Shown here in pieces: positions 1-9,004 of a stretch of 64,000 bases of DNA (its first letter is position 1; each line of letters opens with the position of its first letter). Source of the stretch: Janthinobacterium lividum (GTDB lineage Bacteria; Pseudomonadota; Gammaproteobacteria; Burkholderiales; Burkholderiaceae_D). The notes under the pieces are model-generated. The model did not search any database. It was not told where the DNA came from and saw nothing but the letters and a program-made list of their open reading frames with translations. The translations under genes were made by a program, and so were the position numbers. The stretch spans positions 4,526,001 through 4,590,000 of the forward strand of contig NZ_CP139976.1 in assembly GCF_034424625.1 (NCBI RefSeq), given 5' to 3'.

Positions 1-364
1 CCAGGTCGAATTCCAGGTTCATCGGCCACTGCAACGCTTCCACCACGGCTTGCACGGCGGCGTCGGGCAGCAGCGCGCGGCCCAGGTTCGTGTGCAGCAC
101 GGTGCCCGTCAGGTTGAACACGGCGCGCAGTTGCGAACGCGATTGCGATTGCAGCCGTTCTTCCATGTGCGCGGCGATGGCGGCAATCGACGCGCCCTCT
201 TCGCACACGGCACCCGCCAGCATGGCGGTGCGCAGTTCGGCCAGCACGGCGCGCGCACAGGCCAGCGTTTGCACGCGGCCATGGTGCGCAATCAGGGCCA
301 GGCAAGCCGTGTCTCCCAGGATGCGGTCTACCGATGGCAGGCGCACGGTTTGCCCCGTCGTCAT
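1..364 (-). CDS. selA: L-seryl-tRNA(Sec) selenium transferase, N-terminal part (cut by window edge)
   Basis: SelA is the PLP enzyme that converts Ser-tRNA(Sec) to selenocysteinyl-tRNA using selenophosphate. Reading the minus strand from ATG 364-362 gives about 121 residues beginning MTTGQTVRLPSVDRIL and containing the family signature FNLTGTVLHTNLGRALL near residue 90. The frame stays open to the window edge, so the PLP-lysine region lies outside. The start codon overlaps the fdhE stop by four bases (ATGA), which implies translational coupling in the formate dehydrogenase operon. This fits the in-frame TGA in fdnG of the same operon. selB would be expected further on but is not visible. Confidence 0.9.
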   Translation of the reverse strand, partial: MTTGQTVRLPSVDRILGDTACLALIAHHGRVQTLACARAVLAELRTAMLAGAVCEEGASIAAIAAHMEERLQSQSRSQLRAVFNLTGTVLHTNLGRALLPDAAVQAVVEALQWPMNLEFDL

Positions 365-1416
365 GACTGCTGGCCCTCGCTGCTGTCGCTCTTCCCCAGC
401 CACAGCAGCGGATTGCCGCTGGCGCGCTGGTAGCCCGCTTCGCCCACCAGCAGGTCGAGCATCAGGCTGGCAAGGTCGTCGGCCAGCGGTTCGACGTTGT
501 AATCGTGTTCCTGGTTGAAGACCTTGCGGTAGGTGTGGCAGTCGTCGCAGGTTTCCGCGCGCGCCACCTTCTTCGGATCGTTCGCCTTGTTGGGCAATTT
601 GTCGTCCTTTGCCGTCACGGGGTCGAACGGCGCGGCGTCGGCAGCGTCCAGGCCCTGGTAGGCGATCTTGCCATTCTGTTCGCAGGTCGAGCACTTCACG
701 CGCACCATATGCCATTCGCTTTCGCAGATGCCGCAGTGCAGGTAGCGGTAGCCCTGCGACCCGCCGCCGATGCGGATCACGCTGGCGACGGGGTGCGAAC
801 CGCAGACGGGGCACAGGGTGCCCGTTTCCAGGTCCGGCACGCGCGCGGCGCGCAATTCGCTGGCCGACACCGACCATAAAATTTGCAGGGCGGCCGCGAC
901 GAACGGCGCATGCATGGGATTGAGGTTGTCGCCGTTTTCATCGAGCACGGCATCGGCGCAGGCGTCCAGCGCAGAGGCATCGAGCGCGCGCAGCTGGGCC
1001 AGCACCTGCGTCAGGCCGCCGGACAATGCCGGCTGGCTTGTCGCCGTGGCGGCCAGTTCATCGAGCAGGCTGGCAAAGATGTCGCGCCAGACGGGCGGAC
1101 GGGCGCCGCTGACGGGCAGCACGGGCATGCGGTGCTGGATGGCGCGGCGCAGCGCGTCCGGGTCGGCGGCCGGCACGGCGCCGGGCGCCAGTTTTCCCAC
1201 CACGGCGGCCTGCGCATCGGCCAGCGCGGCCATCAGCACCAGGTAGCCCTGCATGCCCGCATCGACGGGAATGCCCTTGATTTTTCCCTGCGCCAGTTCG
1301 CGCAAGCGCAAGGCGCGCGCCTTGAACAGGCTGTCAGGCTGCGGCAGCAGCAGGCGCGGAATCGCGTTGTGGTCCAGGCCTTCGATTTCGCCTGGCTGAA
1401 GAATGCGTTGTACCAA
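361..1416 (-). CDS. fdhE: formate dehydrogenase accessory protein FdhE
   Basis: FdhE is a cytoplasmic rubredoxin-like factor needed to mature or redox-condition membrane-bound formate dehydrogenase before Tat export. The 351-residue product has the expected paired metal-binding cysteines in its C-terminal half: CPVCG, CGIC, CSTC and CDDC at roughly residues 200-290. It sits downstream of the fdnGHI genes and overlaps selA by four bases, so it belongs to the same operon. A 109-base gap with a strong hairpin separates it from fdnI, which could lower its expression relative to the structural subunits. Length and motifs agree with the family. Confidence 0.93.
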   Translation of the reverse strand: MVQRILQPGEIEGLDHNAIPRLLLPQPDSLFKARALRLRELAQGKIKGIPVDAGMQGYLVLMAALADAQAAVVGKLAPGAVPAADPDALRRAIQHRMPVLPVSGARPPVWRDIFASLLDELAATATSQPALSGGLTQVLAQLRALDASALDACADAVLDENGDNLNPMHAPFVAAALQILWSVSASELRAARVPDLETGTLCPVCGSHPVASVIRIGGGSQGYRYLHCGICESEWHMVRVKCSTCEQNGKIAYQGLDAADAAPFDPVTAKDDKLPNKANDPKKVARAETCDDCHTYRKVFNQEHDYNVEPLADDLASLMLDLLVGEAGYQRASGNPLLWLGKSDSSEGQQS

Positions 1417-1470
1417 TGGAGTTTCCCATCAAAAAAGGGGCTGTAAAGTATTCTAATCGATAAAAAGAAA

Positions 1471-1494
1471 GGGGTCAGTCCTGGGACTGACCCC
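1471..1494 (-). terminator. intra-operon hairpin, GGGGTCAG-type inverted repeat
   Basis: A perfect 10-bp inverted repeat (GGGGTCAGTC / GACTGACCCC, 4-base loop) lies between fdnI and fdhE. On the minus strand it is followed by a T-rich run (TTTCTTTTT), so it could act as a partial terminator or a 3' stabiliser for the fdnGHI message. The outer 8 bp match the ends of another inverted repeat at 16570-16633, so it may be a small dispersed element. Confidence 0.6.
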
Positions 1495-1525
1495 GGGTAA
1501 TGCCGGTGTCATCAATATCAAGAAC

Positions 1526-2197
1526 TTAGTCTTTTGTATTGCGAATGACAGCCTCAAACCACTTCGGATGGTGCTTGCGCGCCCAGCCGTAGGTGACGGT
1601 GCCGCGCACCATGGCGCCGATCGAACCCTTGACCCACAGTGCCGCATAGATGTGCACGATGATGGAGCAGATGATGCCAAACGCGCACACGGCATGCAGC
1701 AAGGCGGCCGCGCGGATGACGGGAATCGGGAAATAGAACGCAAAGTACGCGCGCCAGATCACGATGCCCGACAGCAGCAAGCCCACCATGCAAGCGAGCA
1801 GCACGAAGAACAGGATCTTCTGGCCGGCATTGTATTTGCCGATCTTCGGAAGCTTTTCTTCGCGGTTGTTGAGCACGTCGTCCATCTGTTTCAGCCACTG
1901 CTTGTCGCCGTCCTCGAACTTGTTGTGGTGCCAGAAGCGCACCACGAGGATCGCGAACGAGACAAACATCACCAGGCCGGCAAACGGATGCAGGATGCGC
2001 GTCCATTGCCCGCCGCCGAACAGGTTCGCCAGCCACGCCATCGAGGGATGGAACATGGCCAGGCCGGACAGCGCCAGCATGACGAAGGTGATGGCGGTCA
2101 CCCAGTGATTCGTGCGCTCGTTCGGGTCGTAGCGCTGGATCAGCGGGTTGCCATCCTTGTCGCGCAGCTTTCTATCATGCAGATCACTGTGGCTCAT
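1526..2197 (-). CDS. fdnI: formate dehydrogenase gamma subunit, cytochrome b556
   Basis: This is the membrane anchor that carries electrons from the periplasmic catalytic subunits to the quinone pool through two b-type haems. The 223-residue protein has four hydrophobic segments (about residues 33-50, 68-85, 125-147 and 160-185) and histidines in the expected places (TNHW, LHPFAG, LLHAV, IVHIYA). It is slightly longer than E. coli FdnI at the N-terminus. Its ATG overlaps the end of fdxH by 14 bases, indicating coupled translation. Confidence 0.93.
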   Translation of the reverse strand: MSHSDLHDRKLRDKDGNPLIQRYDPNERTNHWVTAITFVMLALSGLAMFHPSMAWLANLFGGGQWTRILHPFAGLVMFVSFAILVVRFWHHNKFEDGDKQWLKQMDDVLNNREEKLPKIGKYNAGQKILFFVLLACMVGLLLSGIVIWRAYFAFYFPIPVIRAAALLHAVCAFGIICSIIVHIYAALWVKGSIGAMVRGTVTYGWARKHHPKWFEAVIRNTKD

Positions 2198-3107
2198 GGT
2201 CTTCCTCCCGGATGCGCTTGGCCTCTTCCAGCGCCTCGTGCTCTTCGTCCTTGCTCACTTCGTTCGGACCGACACGCGTGTAATGGAAGAAGCCTGCCAG
2301 GGCCGTGGCGGCCATGCCGGCCACCGCGAGCGGCTTGGACCAGCCCTTCCAGAAGCCCACCATCGGGCTGATGCGCGGACGTTCCGGCAAGTTCGAATAC
2401 AGCTTCGGCTTGTCCGCATGGTGCAGCACGTACATCACGTGCGTGCCGCCCACGCCCAGCGGATCGTACAGGCCCGCATTTTCGAAACCGCGCGACTTCA
2501 GGTCGACGATGCGCTCTTCCGCATGCACCTTCATGTCTTCCTTGGTGCCGAAAACGATGGCGCCCGTCGGGCAGGTTTTCACGCAAGCCGGTTCCTGGCC
2601 CACGGCCACGCGGTCCGAGCAGAGCGTGCACTTGTAGGCGCGGTCGTCCTTTTTCGAAATGCGGGGCACGTCGAAAGGACAGCCGGCCACGCAGTAGCCG
2701 CAGCCGATGCAGTTTTCCTGGTGGAAATCGACGATGCCGTTCGTGTACTGCACGATGGCGCCCGGCGCCGGACAGGCTTTCAGACAGCCCGGGTCCTCGC
2801 AGTGCATGCAGCCATCCTTGCGGATCAGCCACTCGAGGTTGCCGTCGTTGTTTTCGTGTTCGGCAAAACGCATCACCGTCCACGATTGCGGCGTCAGGTC
2901 CGTCGGATTGTCATAGGTGCCATGGTTTTCGCCGACTTCATCGCGCAAGTCGTTCCATTCCATGCACGCCGTCTGGCAAGCCTTGCAGCCGATGCATTTC
3001 GACACATCGATCAGCTTGGCCACGGTGCCCGTCACCGGGCTGCGCGCTTGCGGCGGCGTTACCGTGGTAGCCGACAGGCGCCGGATATCTAAGGATTGCA
3101 GTGCCAT
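2184..3107 (-). CDS. fdxH: formate dehydrogenase beta subunit, four [4Fe-4S] clusters
   Basis: This subunit is the electron wire between the selenomolybdenum subunit and cytochrome b. The 307-residue product shows four cysteine groups: [35 protein letters not shown] and CTLC with CVKTC. A single C-terminal membrane helix (about residues 250-275) is typical of FdnH/FdoH. It has no signal peptide of its own and is thought to be exported with the alpha subunit. It starts 13 bases after the fdnG stop and overlaps fdnI, so the three genes form one tight operon. Confidence 0.95.
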   Translation of the reverse strand: MALQSLDIRRLSATTVTPPQARSPVTGTVAKLIDVSKCIGCKACQTACMEWNDLRDEVGENHGTYDNPTDLTPQSWTVMRFAEHENNDGNLEWLIRKDGCMHCEDPGCLKACPAPGAIVQYTNGIVDFHQENCIGCGYCVAGCPFDVPRISKKDDRAYKCTLCSDRVAVGQEPACVKTCPTGAIVFGTKEDMKVHAEERIVDLKSRGFENAGLYDPLGVGGTHVMYVLHHADKPKLYSNLPERPRISPMVGFWKGWSKPLAVAGMAATALAGFFHYTRVGPNEVSKDEEHEALEEAKRIREEDHEPQ

Positions 3108-3120
3108 TATTGAGCTCCCA

Positions 3121-6100
3121 TCATGCTTTTTCCACCTTCACGAGGAAGGACTTGAATTCCGGCGTTTGCGAATTCGCATCCCCCACGCCCGGCGTCAAGG
3201 TATTGATCAGATACCCCGGCTTGGCCACGCCCGTAAAGCCCCAGTGCAGCGGCAGGCCCACGGTATGCACCGGCTTGCCCTCGATCATCAAAGCCTTGAT
3301 GCGCTTGGTGACGACGGCCTTGGCGATGATGTGTCCCCGCTTGGAACTGACGCGCACTTCACCGCCGGCAACGACGCCGATGCTCTTGGCCAGTTCTTCG
3401 CCGATTTCAACGAATTGCTGCGGCTGGATGATGGCATTCAGGCGTGCATGCTTGGTCCAGTAATGGAAATGCTCGGTCAGGCGGTAGCTGGTGGCCACAT
3501 GCGGGTATTCCTCGTGCGTGCCGAACATTTTCCGGTCATCGGCGAACACGCGCGCGGCCGGATTGCTGGTCGCCTGCGGGTTTTTCGGATGCATGGGGTT
3601 GTAGCCCAGCGGATTTTCGAACGGCTCGTAATGCTCGGGGAACGGCCCTTCGGCCATGGCGCCACGCGCAAAGAAGCGCGCCACGCCCTCGCCCAGCATG
3701 ATGAACGGGCCCATGCCGTTTTCCGGCGGTTCGTCGACCTTGAAGTCGGGAATATCGGCCCCGCTCCAGTTCGTGCCATTCCACTCGATGAGCTTGCGGG
3801 TCGGATCGAAAGGCTTGCCCTTCAAGTCGCACGAGGCGCGGTTGTACAGCACGCGGCGGTTCGCCGGCCAGGCCCAGGCCCAGCCCAACGTCTGGCCGAT
3901 GCCGGTCGGGTCGCTATTGTCGCGCCGTCCCATCTGATTGCCCGCCTGCGTCCAGCTGCCGGCGAAGATCCAGCAACCGCTGGTGGTCGTGCCATCGTCG
4001 CGCAATTGCGCGAACGAAGCCAGCTGCTCGCCCTTTTTCACCAGCAGCTTGGTCGCGTCCTTCGGATCGTACAGGTCGGCCAGCGCACGGCCGTTGAATT
4101 CGCGGGCGATTTCTTCCGGCTGCGGATTATGCGGCTGCGCATAATTCCACGTCAGGTTGACGATAGGATCGGGGAACTTGCCGCCCTCCTTCTGGTACAT
4201 GCTGCGCATGCGCAGGAACAGGCCGGACATGATCTCCAGGTCGCTGCGCGCCTGGCCCGGCGGTTCGGCCGCCTGCCAGTGCCATTGCAGCACGCGCGAA
4301 GAGCTCACCAGCGAACCGCGCTCTTCGGCAAAGCAGCTGGTCGGCAGGCGGAACACTTCCGTCATGATCTTGGTGGGATCGACTTCGTGATACTGCCCGT
4401 GCGCCTTCCAGAATTCGCCCGTTTCCACGGCCAGCGGATCCATGATGACGAGGAACTTCAGCTTCGACAGCGCTTCCGTGACCTTCTGCTTGTTCGGCGC
4501 GGACGCCAGCACATTGAAGCCCTGGCAGATATAGCCCGTCATCTTGCCTTGGTGCATGTTCTCGATGGCTTGCATCAAGTCATACGGCTTGTCGAGTTTC
4601 GGCAGGTAGTCGAAGGCGTAGTTATTTTCCGCCGTGGCAAAGTCGCCCCACCACGTCTTCATGAAACTGACGTGGAATTTGCGGTAATTGCTCCAGTAGC
4701 TGAGCTGGTTCGGCCGCAGCGGCTTGGTGGCGCGCGCGGCGATGTAGGCGTCGAAATCCTGCTCGCCCTCGTTGGGCAGGGTCATGTAACCTGGCAACAG
4801 GTTCGACATCAGGCCCAGATCGGTCAAGCCCTGGATGTTCGAGTGGCCGCGCAAGGCGTTCATGCCGCCGCCGGCGATCCCCATATTACCCAGCAACAGC
4901 TGCACCATGGCGCCCGTGCGGATGGTTTGCGCGCCCGTCGAGTGGTGCGTCCAGCCCAGCGCGTACAGGATGGTGCCGGCGCGTCCCGGCACGGCGGTCG
5001 AAGCCAACGCCTCCGCCACCTTGTGGAACTTGTCGGCCGACACGCCGCACGTGCGTTCGACCATCTCGGTCGTGTAGCGCGCGTAGTGCTTCTTCATCAT
5101 CTGGTAGACGCAGCGCGGGTGTTCCAGGGTCGGGTCGACCTTGGCATAGCCGTCGTCGCCGATCTCGTAATCCCAGGTGGCCTTGTCCGTGTACTTGCCT
5201 TTTTCCTTGTCGAAACCCGAGAACAGGCCATCCTCGAACGCATAGTCTTCGCGCACGATGAAAGGCATGTCCGTGTAGTTGCGCACGTACTCATGCTGGA
5301 TCTTGTCGTTCGTCAGCAGGTAATTGATGATCGCGCCGAGGAAGACGATGTCCGTGCCGGTACGCGTGGCGCAGTAGTAATCTGCCACGGATGCGGTACG
5401 GGTAAAGCGCGGATCGACAACGATCAGCTTGGCCTTGTTATGCGCCTTCGCTTCCGTTACCCATTTGAATCCGCAAGGATGTGCTTCTGCTGCATTGCCG
5501 CCCATGACCAGGATCACGTCGGCATTCTTGATATCGACCCAATGATTCGTCATCGCGCCACGGCCAAACGTCGGGGCAAGACCTGCCACCGTCGGTCCGT
5601 GTCATACACGCGCCTGATTATCAAAGGTCAGCATCCCCATGCTGCGCACTGTCTTGTGGGTCAGATACCCCACCTCGTTGCTGCCGGCGGACGCGGCAAG
5701 CATGCCGGTGGAGAGCCAGCGGTTGACGGTCTTGCCGTCGGCATTCTTTTCGATCAGGTTGGCATCGCGGTCATCCTTCATCAGGCGCGCGATCTTGTCG
5801 AGCGCCACATCCCAGGAGATCGGTTGCCATTCCGTGCCGCCCGGTGCGCGGTATTCGGGCACTTTCAGGCGGTTCGGACTGTGGATGAAGTCGACCAGGC
5901 TGGCGCCTTTCGGGCACAAGGTGCCGCGGTTCACCGGGTGATCGGCATCGCCTTCCACGTGGATGATGCTGGAAACGGCATTTTTCGCGCCGTCGCCCAG
6001 CCCATACAGCAGGACGCCGCATCCTACCGAACAGTAGGGACAGGTATTGCGTGTCTCGGTCGTGCGAGACAGCTTGTATTGCCGCACTTCCGCCATCGCC

Positions 6101-6192
6101 TGGCCCGGTGCGAAACCGAGCAGGGCGAGGCTGGAACCAGCAATGGTCGCGCCAGTTACCCGAAGGAACTGGCGCCTGGACATCTGAACCAT
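3121..6192 (-). CDS. fdnG: selenocysteine formate dehydrogenase-N major subunit
   Basis: This is the periplasmic catalytic subunit of respiratory formate dehydrogenase (formate to CO2), carrying Mo-bis-MGD and one [4Fe-4S] cluster. The gene is continuous only if the in-frame TGA at 5602-5604 is read as selenocysteine: the context [22 protein letters not shown] is that of E. coli FdnG. Taking ATG 6192 (AGAGG seven bases upstream) gives about 1023 residues with Sec at position 197, against 1015 and 196 in E. coli. A Tat signal (SRRQFLRV) and a cluster motif (CPYCSVGCG) follow the start. The upstream in-frame ATG at 6249 lacks a clear RBS. Conventional annotation would split this into two ORFs or call it a pseudogene. 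Confidence 0.96.
5561..5604 (-). promoter_or_regulatory. bacterial SECIS element at the fdnG Sec codon
   Basis: Directly after UGA (5604-5602) the mRNA can form a stem-loop whose apical part is GGCA-GGUCU-UGCC (5587-5575). The GGUCU loop and its distance from the UGA match the E. coli fdnG/fdhF SECIS elements bound by SelB. It lies inside coding sequence and also encodes GPTVAGLAP. Confidence 0.85.
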
Positions 6193-6428
6193 ATTCAGGC
6201 CTCTATGATGTGAGTAAATAAAAGTCATACGGCGTCGTGGTCGTGTCATATCACCAAGATATAAGCACCATGCCTGTGCCGTATGACAGTATTTTACCCC
6301 TCAAACTCCGACAAGGCTTAGTCCGCTGGAAAAAATTGCCTTTAGTCAACATTAATTTGACGATACCGAATATTCCCTCTAAACAATGCCAGCCTGCCTG
6401 GCACGCTTGCACATCGCTACCCACCATG

Positions 6429-6453
6429 AAAAAACCCGCTCGCGAGCGGGTTT
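6429..6453 (-). terminator. Rho-independent terminator of the TonB receptor gene
   Basis: On the minus strand AAACCCGCTCGCGAGCGGGTTT is a perfect stem followed by TTTTTT. It lies 25 bases past the receptor stop. The remaining intergenic DNA up to the fdnG start (6193-6428) presumably holds the fdnG promoter, but I could not pick out a convincing one. Confidence 0.85.
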
Positions 6454-6477
6454 GGGATGCGTCAGAAAAATGACAAA

Positions 6478-8622
6478 TTACAAGCTGTAGCGCAAGGTCA
6501 GCGCCACGTTGCGCGGCGCGCCCGGCAAGCTCAGGTTCGGGCTGGAACCGTGGCCCGAGACGATGTAGCGCGTGTCGCCGATATTATTGACGTTCAGTTG
6601 CACTTCATAGCGACCCGTGCGGTAAGCGGCCATGGCGTCGGCCGTCACGTAGCCTGGCAGCACGACGGTGTTGCCCGGGTTGGCGAAGCGGCTGCCCACG
6701 GCATTCGCGCCGCCGCCCACGGTGAAGCCGTGGCCCAGGTCTTTCGTCAGCCACAGATTGGCCGTGTTGCGCGCCGTCAAGGTGGCGCGCTTGCCCTTGA
6801 TGGCGACGGAACTGGCCGTCGTCGTGCCCGGCGCATTCACGCTGCGGTCGACGGCGATGGAATCGGTGATGGTGGCGTCCAGGTAAGCGTAGCCGGCCAT
6901 CATCTTCCAGCCATCGTGCAAGTCGGCGTTGAAGGTCAGCTCCAGGCCGTCCGTGCGCTGCGTGCCGACGGGCACGATGCGGTTCGTGATCGGGTCGCTG
7001 GTCTTGATATTGTCGCGCTCCAGGCGGAACAGCGACACGGTGGCGTTGGCACGGCCACCCCACAGGTCATACTTGGCGCCCACTTCCGTGTTGCGCGTGG
7101 TTTCCGGCGCCAGGTCGGCATTGTTGGCGGCCAGGGCGAAGTTCTCGCCACTCGGCTGGAACGAGCGGCTCCACGACGCGTAGTACGATTGCACGGCGCT
7201 CGGTTGCCAGACGAGGCCGGCGCGGGGACTGTAGGCCGAATCCGTGCGCGACAAATCCGCCGTCGTCAGGCCGGCCGCATTGGCCAGGCGCGACTGCTGC
7301 TTGTAGCGGTCGTAGCGCAAGCCGGCCAGCGCCTTCCATTCGTCGCTGAAACTGATGGCGTCCTGCACGTAGGCGGCGGCCGTGTCATAGGTGCCGAAAG
7401 TATCGCTGCGCACGCCCAGCTTGCTGCGGTTGACCTGCGGCAGGACGGGGTTGAAGATCGATACATTCGTCGCCACCACGGTCGAAGCCCAGCTCGACGC
7501 ATCCTTGTTTTGCTTGCCGAACTCGGCGCCGTACAGCACTGCATGGCGCAAGGTGCCCGTGACCAGCTTTTGCGTCAGTTCCGTCTGGTTAAACCAGCCG
7601 CTCTCGTCGCGGTTGAGCTTGGCGTGACCCAGGCTCATCGTGCCCTTGACTTCGTTGACGTTGCCGGAAATATTCGTGTTGTTGCGGTCCAGGTGGTAAT
7701 CGTAGTAGCGGAAGGCATTGCGCAGCGACAGAGTATCGCTGAACTTGTGCGTCAGTGTCGCGGCCGTGGACACCACGCGCGACTGGCTGAAGTCCGCATC
7801 GCGGGCGTTGGCGGCGCCATAATAGGTGCCAGCATCGACGGCGACGGGACGGCCCTGGTAGGACGGAATGCCGAAGTCCGTCAGGCGGCGGTCTTCCAGG
7901 TAATCGCCCTGCAGCAGCAGTTTCGTCGCGCTCGACAAGCGGATGGCCACGGACGGGGCCAACGCCGTGCGGTTGATGAATTGCTGGTCGCGGTAGCTGT
8001 CCGACAATTCGCGCGCACCCGTGAAACGCCAGTCCACCGTCTCGCCGACACGGCCCACGTCGACTTCGCCGCGGCGCCCTTTTGTGTTCGTCAGGCTCAG
8101 GGCCACGTCCGTGATGTCCACGCCCGGCTTCTTGGTGATGCGATTGACCAGGCCACCCGAGGAACCGCGGCCGTACAGCACGGCGGCCGGCCCCTTGATC
8201 ACTTCCAGGCGCTCCACATTCGACAGGTCGCGGAAGTACAGCGCGTCATCGCGGAAGCCGTCGACGAACTGGTCGCCGATGGCCGTGAAGCCGCGGATGA
8301 ACACCTGGTCGCGCTGGCCGTCGCCCGTGGACAGGCCCACGCCGGGGATATTCTTCATGATGTCCTGGATCGACATGGCGTTCTGGTCGCGGATGACGGC
8401 GGCAGGCACCACGTTGATCGTCTGCGGCACGTCGCGCAAAGCCATTTCCGTCTTGGTGCCGCTGGCCGAGCTGGCGGCAACATAGCCATCCTTGTCCTTA
8501 GCCGCCGTCACGGTGACGGCGGGCAAACTTTCCTGCGCCCAGCTGGCCAGCGGAATGGCGCCCAAGGTCAAGGCGCCCAGTACGGCGATGGTGATCGGTT
8601 TGAATCCTGGCTTGCGCTGCAT
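6478..8622 (-). CDS. TonB-dependent siderophore receptor
   Basis: This is an outer-membrane gated channel for a ferric siderophore. The 714-residue product has a signal peptide ending near SWAQ, a short TonB-box-like region (LPAVTVTA), a plug domain (about residues 55-165; RDVPQTINVV, IRGF, YGRGSSGGLVNRITKKP) and a beta-barrel ending in the C-terminal aromatic/hydrophobic signature (LTLRYSL). The plug style resembles catecholate/hydroxamate receptors of the Fiu/FhuE/FoxA group, but the ligand cannot be told from sequence alone. A Fur box lies 24 bases upstream of the ATG and a terminator follows, so it is a single iron-regulated gene without TonB or siderophore synthesis neighbours. Confidence 0.93.
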   Translation of the reverse strand: MQRKPGFKPITIAVLGALTLGAIPLASWAQESLPAVTVTAAKDKDGYVAASSASGTKTEMALRDVPQTINVVPAAVIRDQNAMSIQDIMKNIPGVGLSTGDGQRDQVFIRGFTAIGDQFVDGFRDDALYFRDLSNVERLEVIKGPAAVLYGRGSSGGLVNRITKKPGVDITDVALSLTNTKGRRGEVDVGRVGETVDWRFTGARELSDSYRDQQFINRTALAPSVAIRLSSATKLLLQGDYLEDRRLTDFGIPSYQGRPVAVDAGTYYGAANARDADFSQSRVVSTAATLTHKFSDTLSLRNAFRYYDYHLDRNNTNISGNVNEVKGTMSLGHAKLNRDESGWFNQTELTQKLVTGTLRHAVLYGAEFGKQNKDASSWASTVVATNVSIFNPVLPQVNRSKLGVRSDTFGTYDTAAAYVQDAISFSDEWKALAGLRYDRYKQQSRLANAAGLTTADLSRTDSAYSPRAGLVWQPSAVQSYYASWSRSFQPSGENFALAANNADLAPETTRNTEVGAKYDLWGGRANATVSLFRLERDNIKTSDPITNRIVPVGTQRTDGLELTFNADLHDGWKMMAGYAYLDATITDSIAVDRSVNAPGTTTASSVAIKGKRATLTARNTANLWLTKDLGHGFTVGGGANAVGSRFANPGNTVVLPGYVTADAMAAYRTGRYEVQLNVNNIGDTRYIVSGHGSSPNLSLPGAPRNVALTLRYSL

Positions 8623-8645
8623 ACAATTCCCTGTTCGATGTTTTA

Positions 8646-8668
8646 ATACGAATGATTATCATTAGTAT
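8646..8668 (-). promoter_or_regulatory. Fur box
   Basis: A 23-bp near-perfect palindrome, ATACGAATGAT-T-ATCATTAGTAT (10 of 11 arm positions pair), contains the core ATGATAATCAT on the minus strand and matches the classical Fur operator. It lies 24-46 bases upstream of the siderophore receptor start, where it would block RNA polymerase when iron is sufficient. Confidence 0.88.
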
Positions 8669-9004
8669 TTTATCAGGCGACCATGCGATAAGTCAGCACT
8701 TATGTAAGTGATAGTACTTATAGCGCAGGTACTTGATGTAAAAACACAACAGGAAATCAATATCAAAAAACAATTAAAATTGCTTTGAAAAACTATTTCC
8801 CTGCGTCAATGCTATACTTGCGGCTTGCTGGGCAGCGGTCAGCCTGACCGACATGCCCCTTGCTTCACCTCCATCGCCACGCTCAGCGTGGCGCGCCGCA
8901 CAGCCATCACGCGGCACCCGAAGACCCCGATCCCCTGCGCCTTGCGGCGCCTGTCCGCCCCTGCTGGCGGCGGCGATCATGACTATTAAACTGTTAGGAA
9001 TTAC
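8669..9004. other. intergenic region between receptor and chemoreceptor genes
   Basis: No gene is supported here. It contains an AT-rich stretch (8700-8790), a TATACT box at 8813-8818 that could be the -10 of the chemoreceptor gene, and a GGTCAG/CTGACC hairpin near 8835-8850 in the presumed leader. The chemoreceptor RBS is weak (TAGGAATTAC). Confidence 0.4.

Noticed and set aside
5602..5604. Nonsense mutation or pseudogene in formate dehydrogenase
   Set aside because: The TGA lies at the exact Sec position of FdnG with a SECIS-like stem and selA in the operon.
2917..6213. A 1098-codon open frame on the plus strand opposite fdnG
   Set aside because: It is a shadow of the high-GC coding strand: Arg/His/Gln-rich composition, no recognisable domain, and it covers well-matched fdnG sequence.
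6457..8646. A 729-codon open frame opposite the TonB receptor, and similar long frames opposite uvrC, lepA, mucD, the M16 protease and the molybdenum hydroxylase
   Set aside because: All are antisense to genes with clear family signatures and show the typical low-information composition of GC-rich shadow frames.
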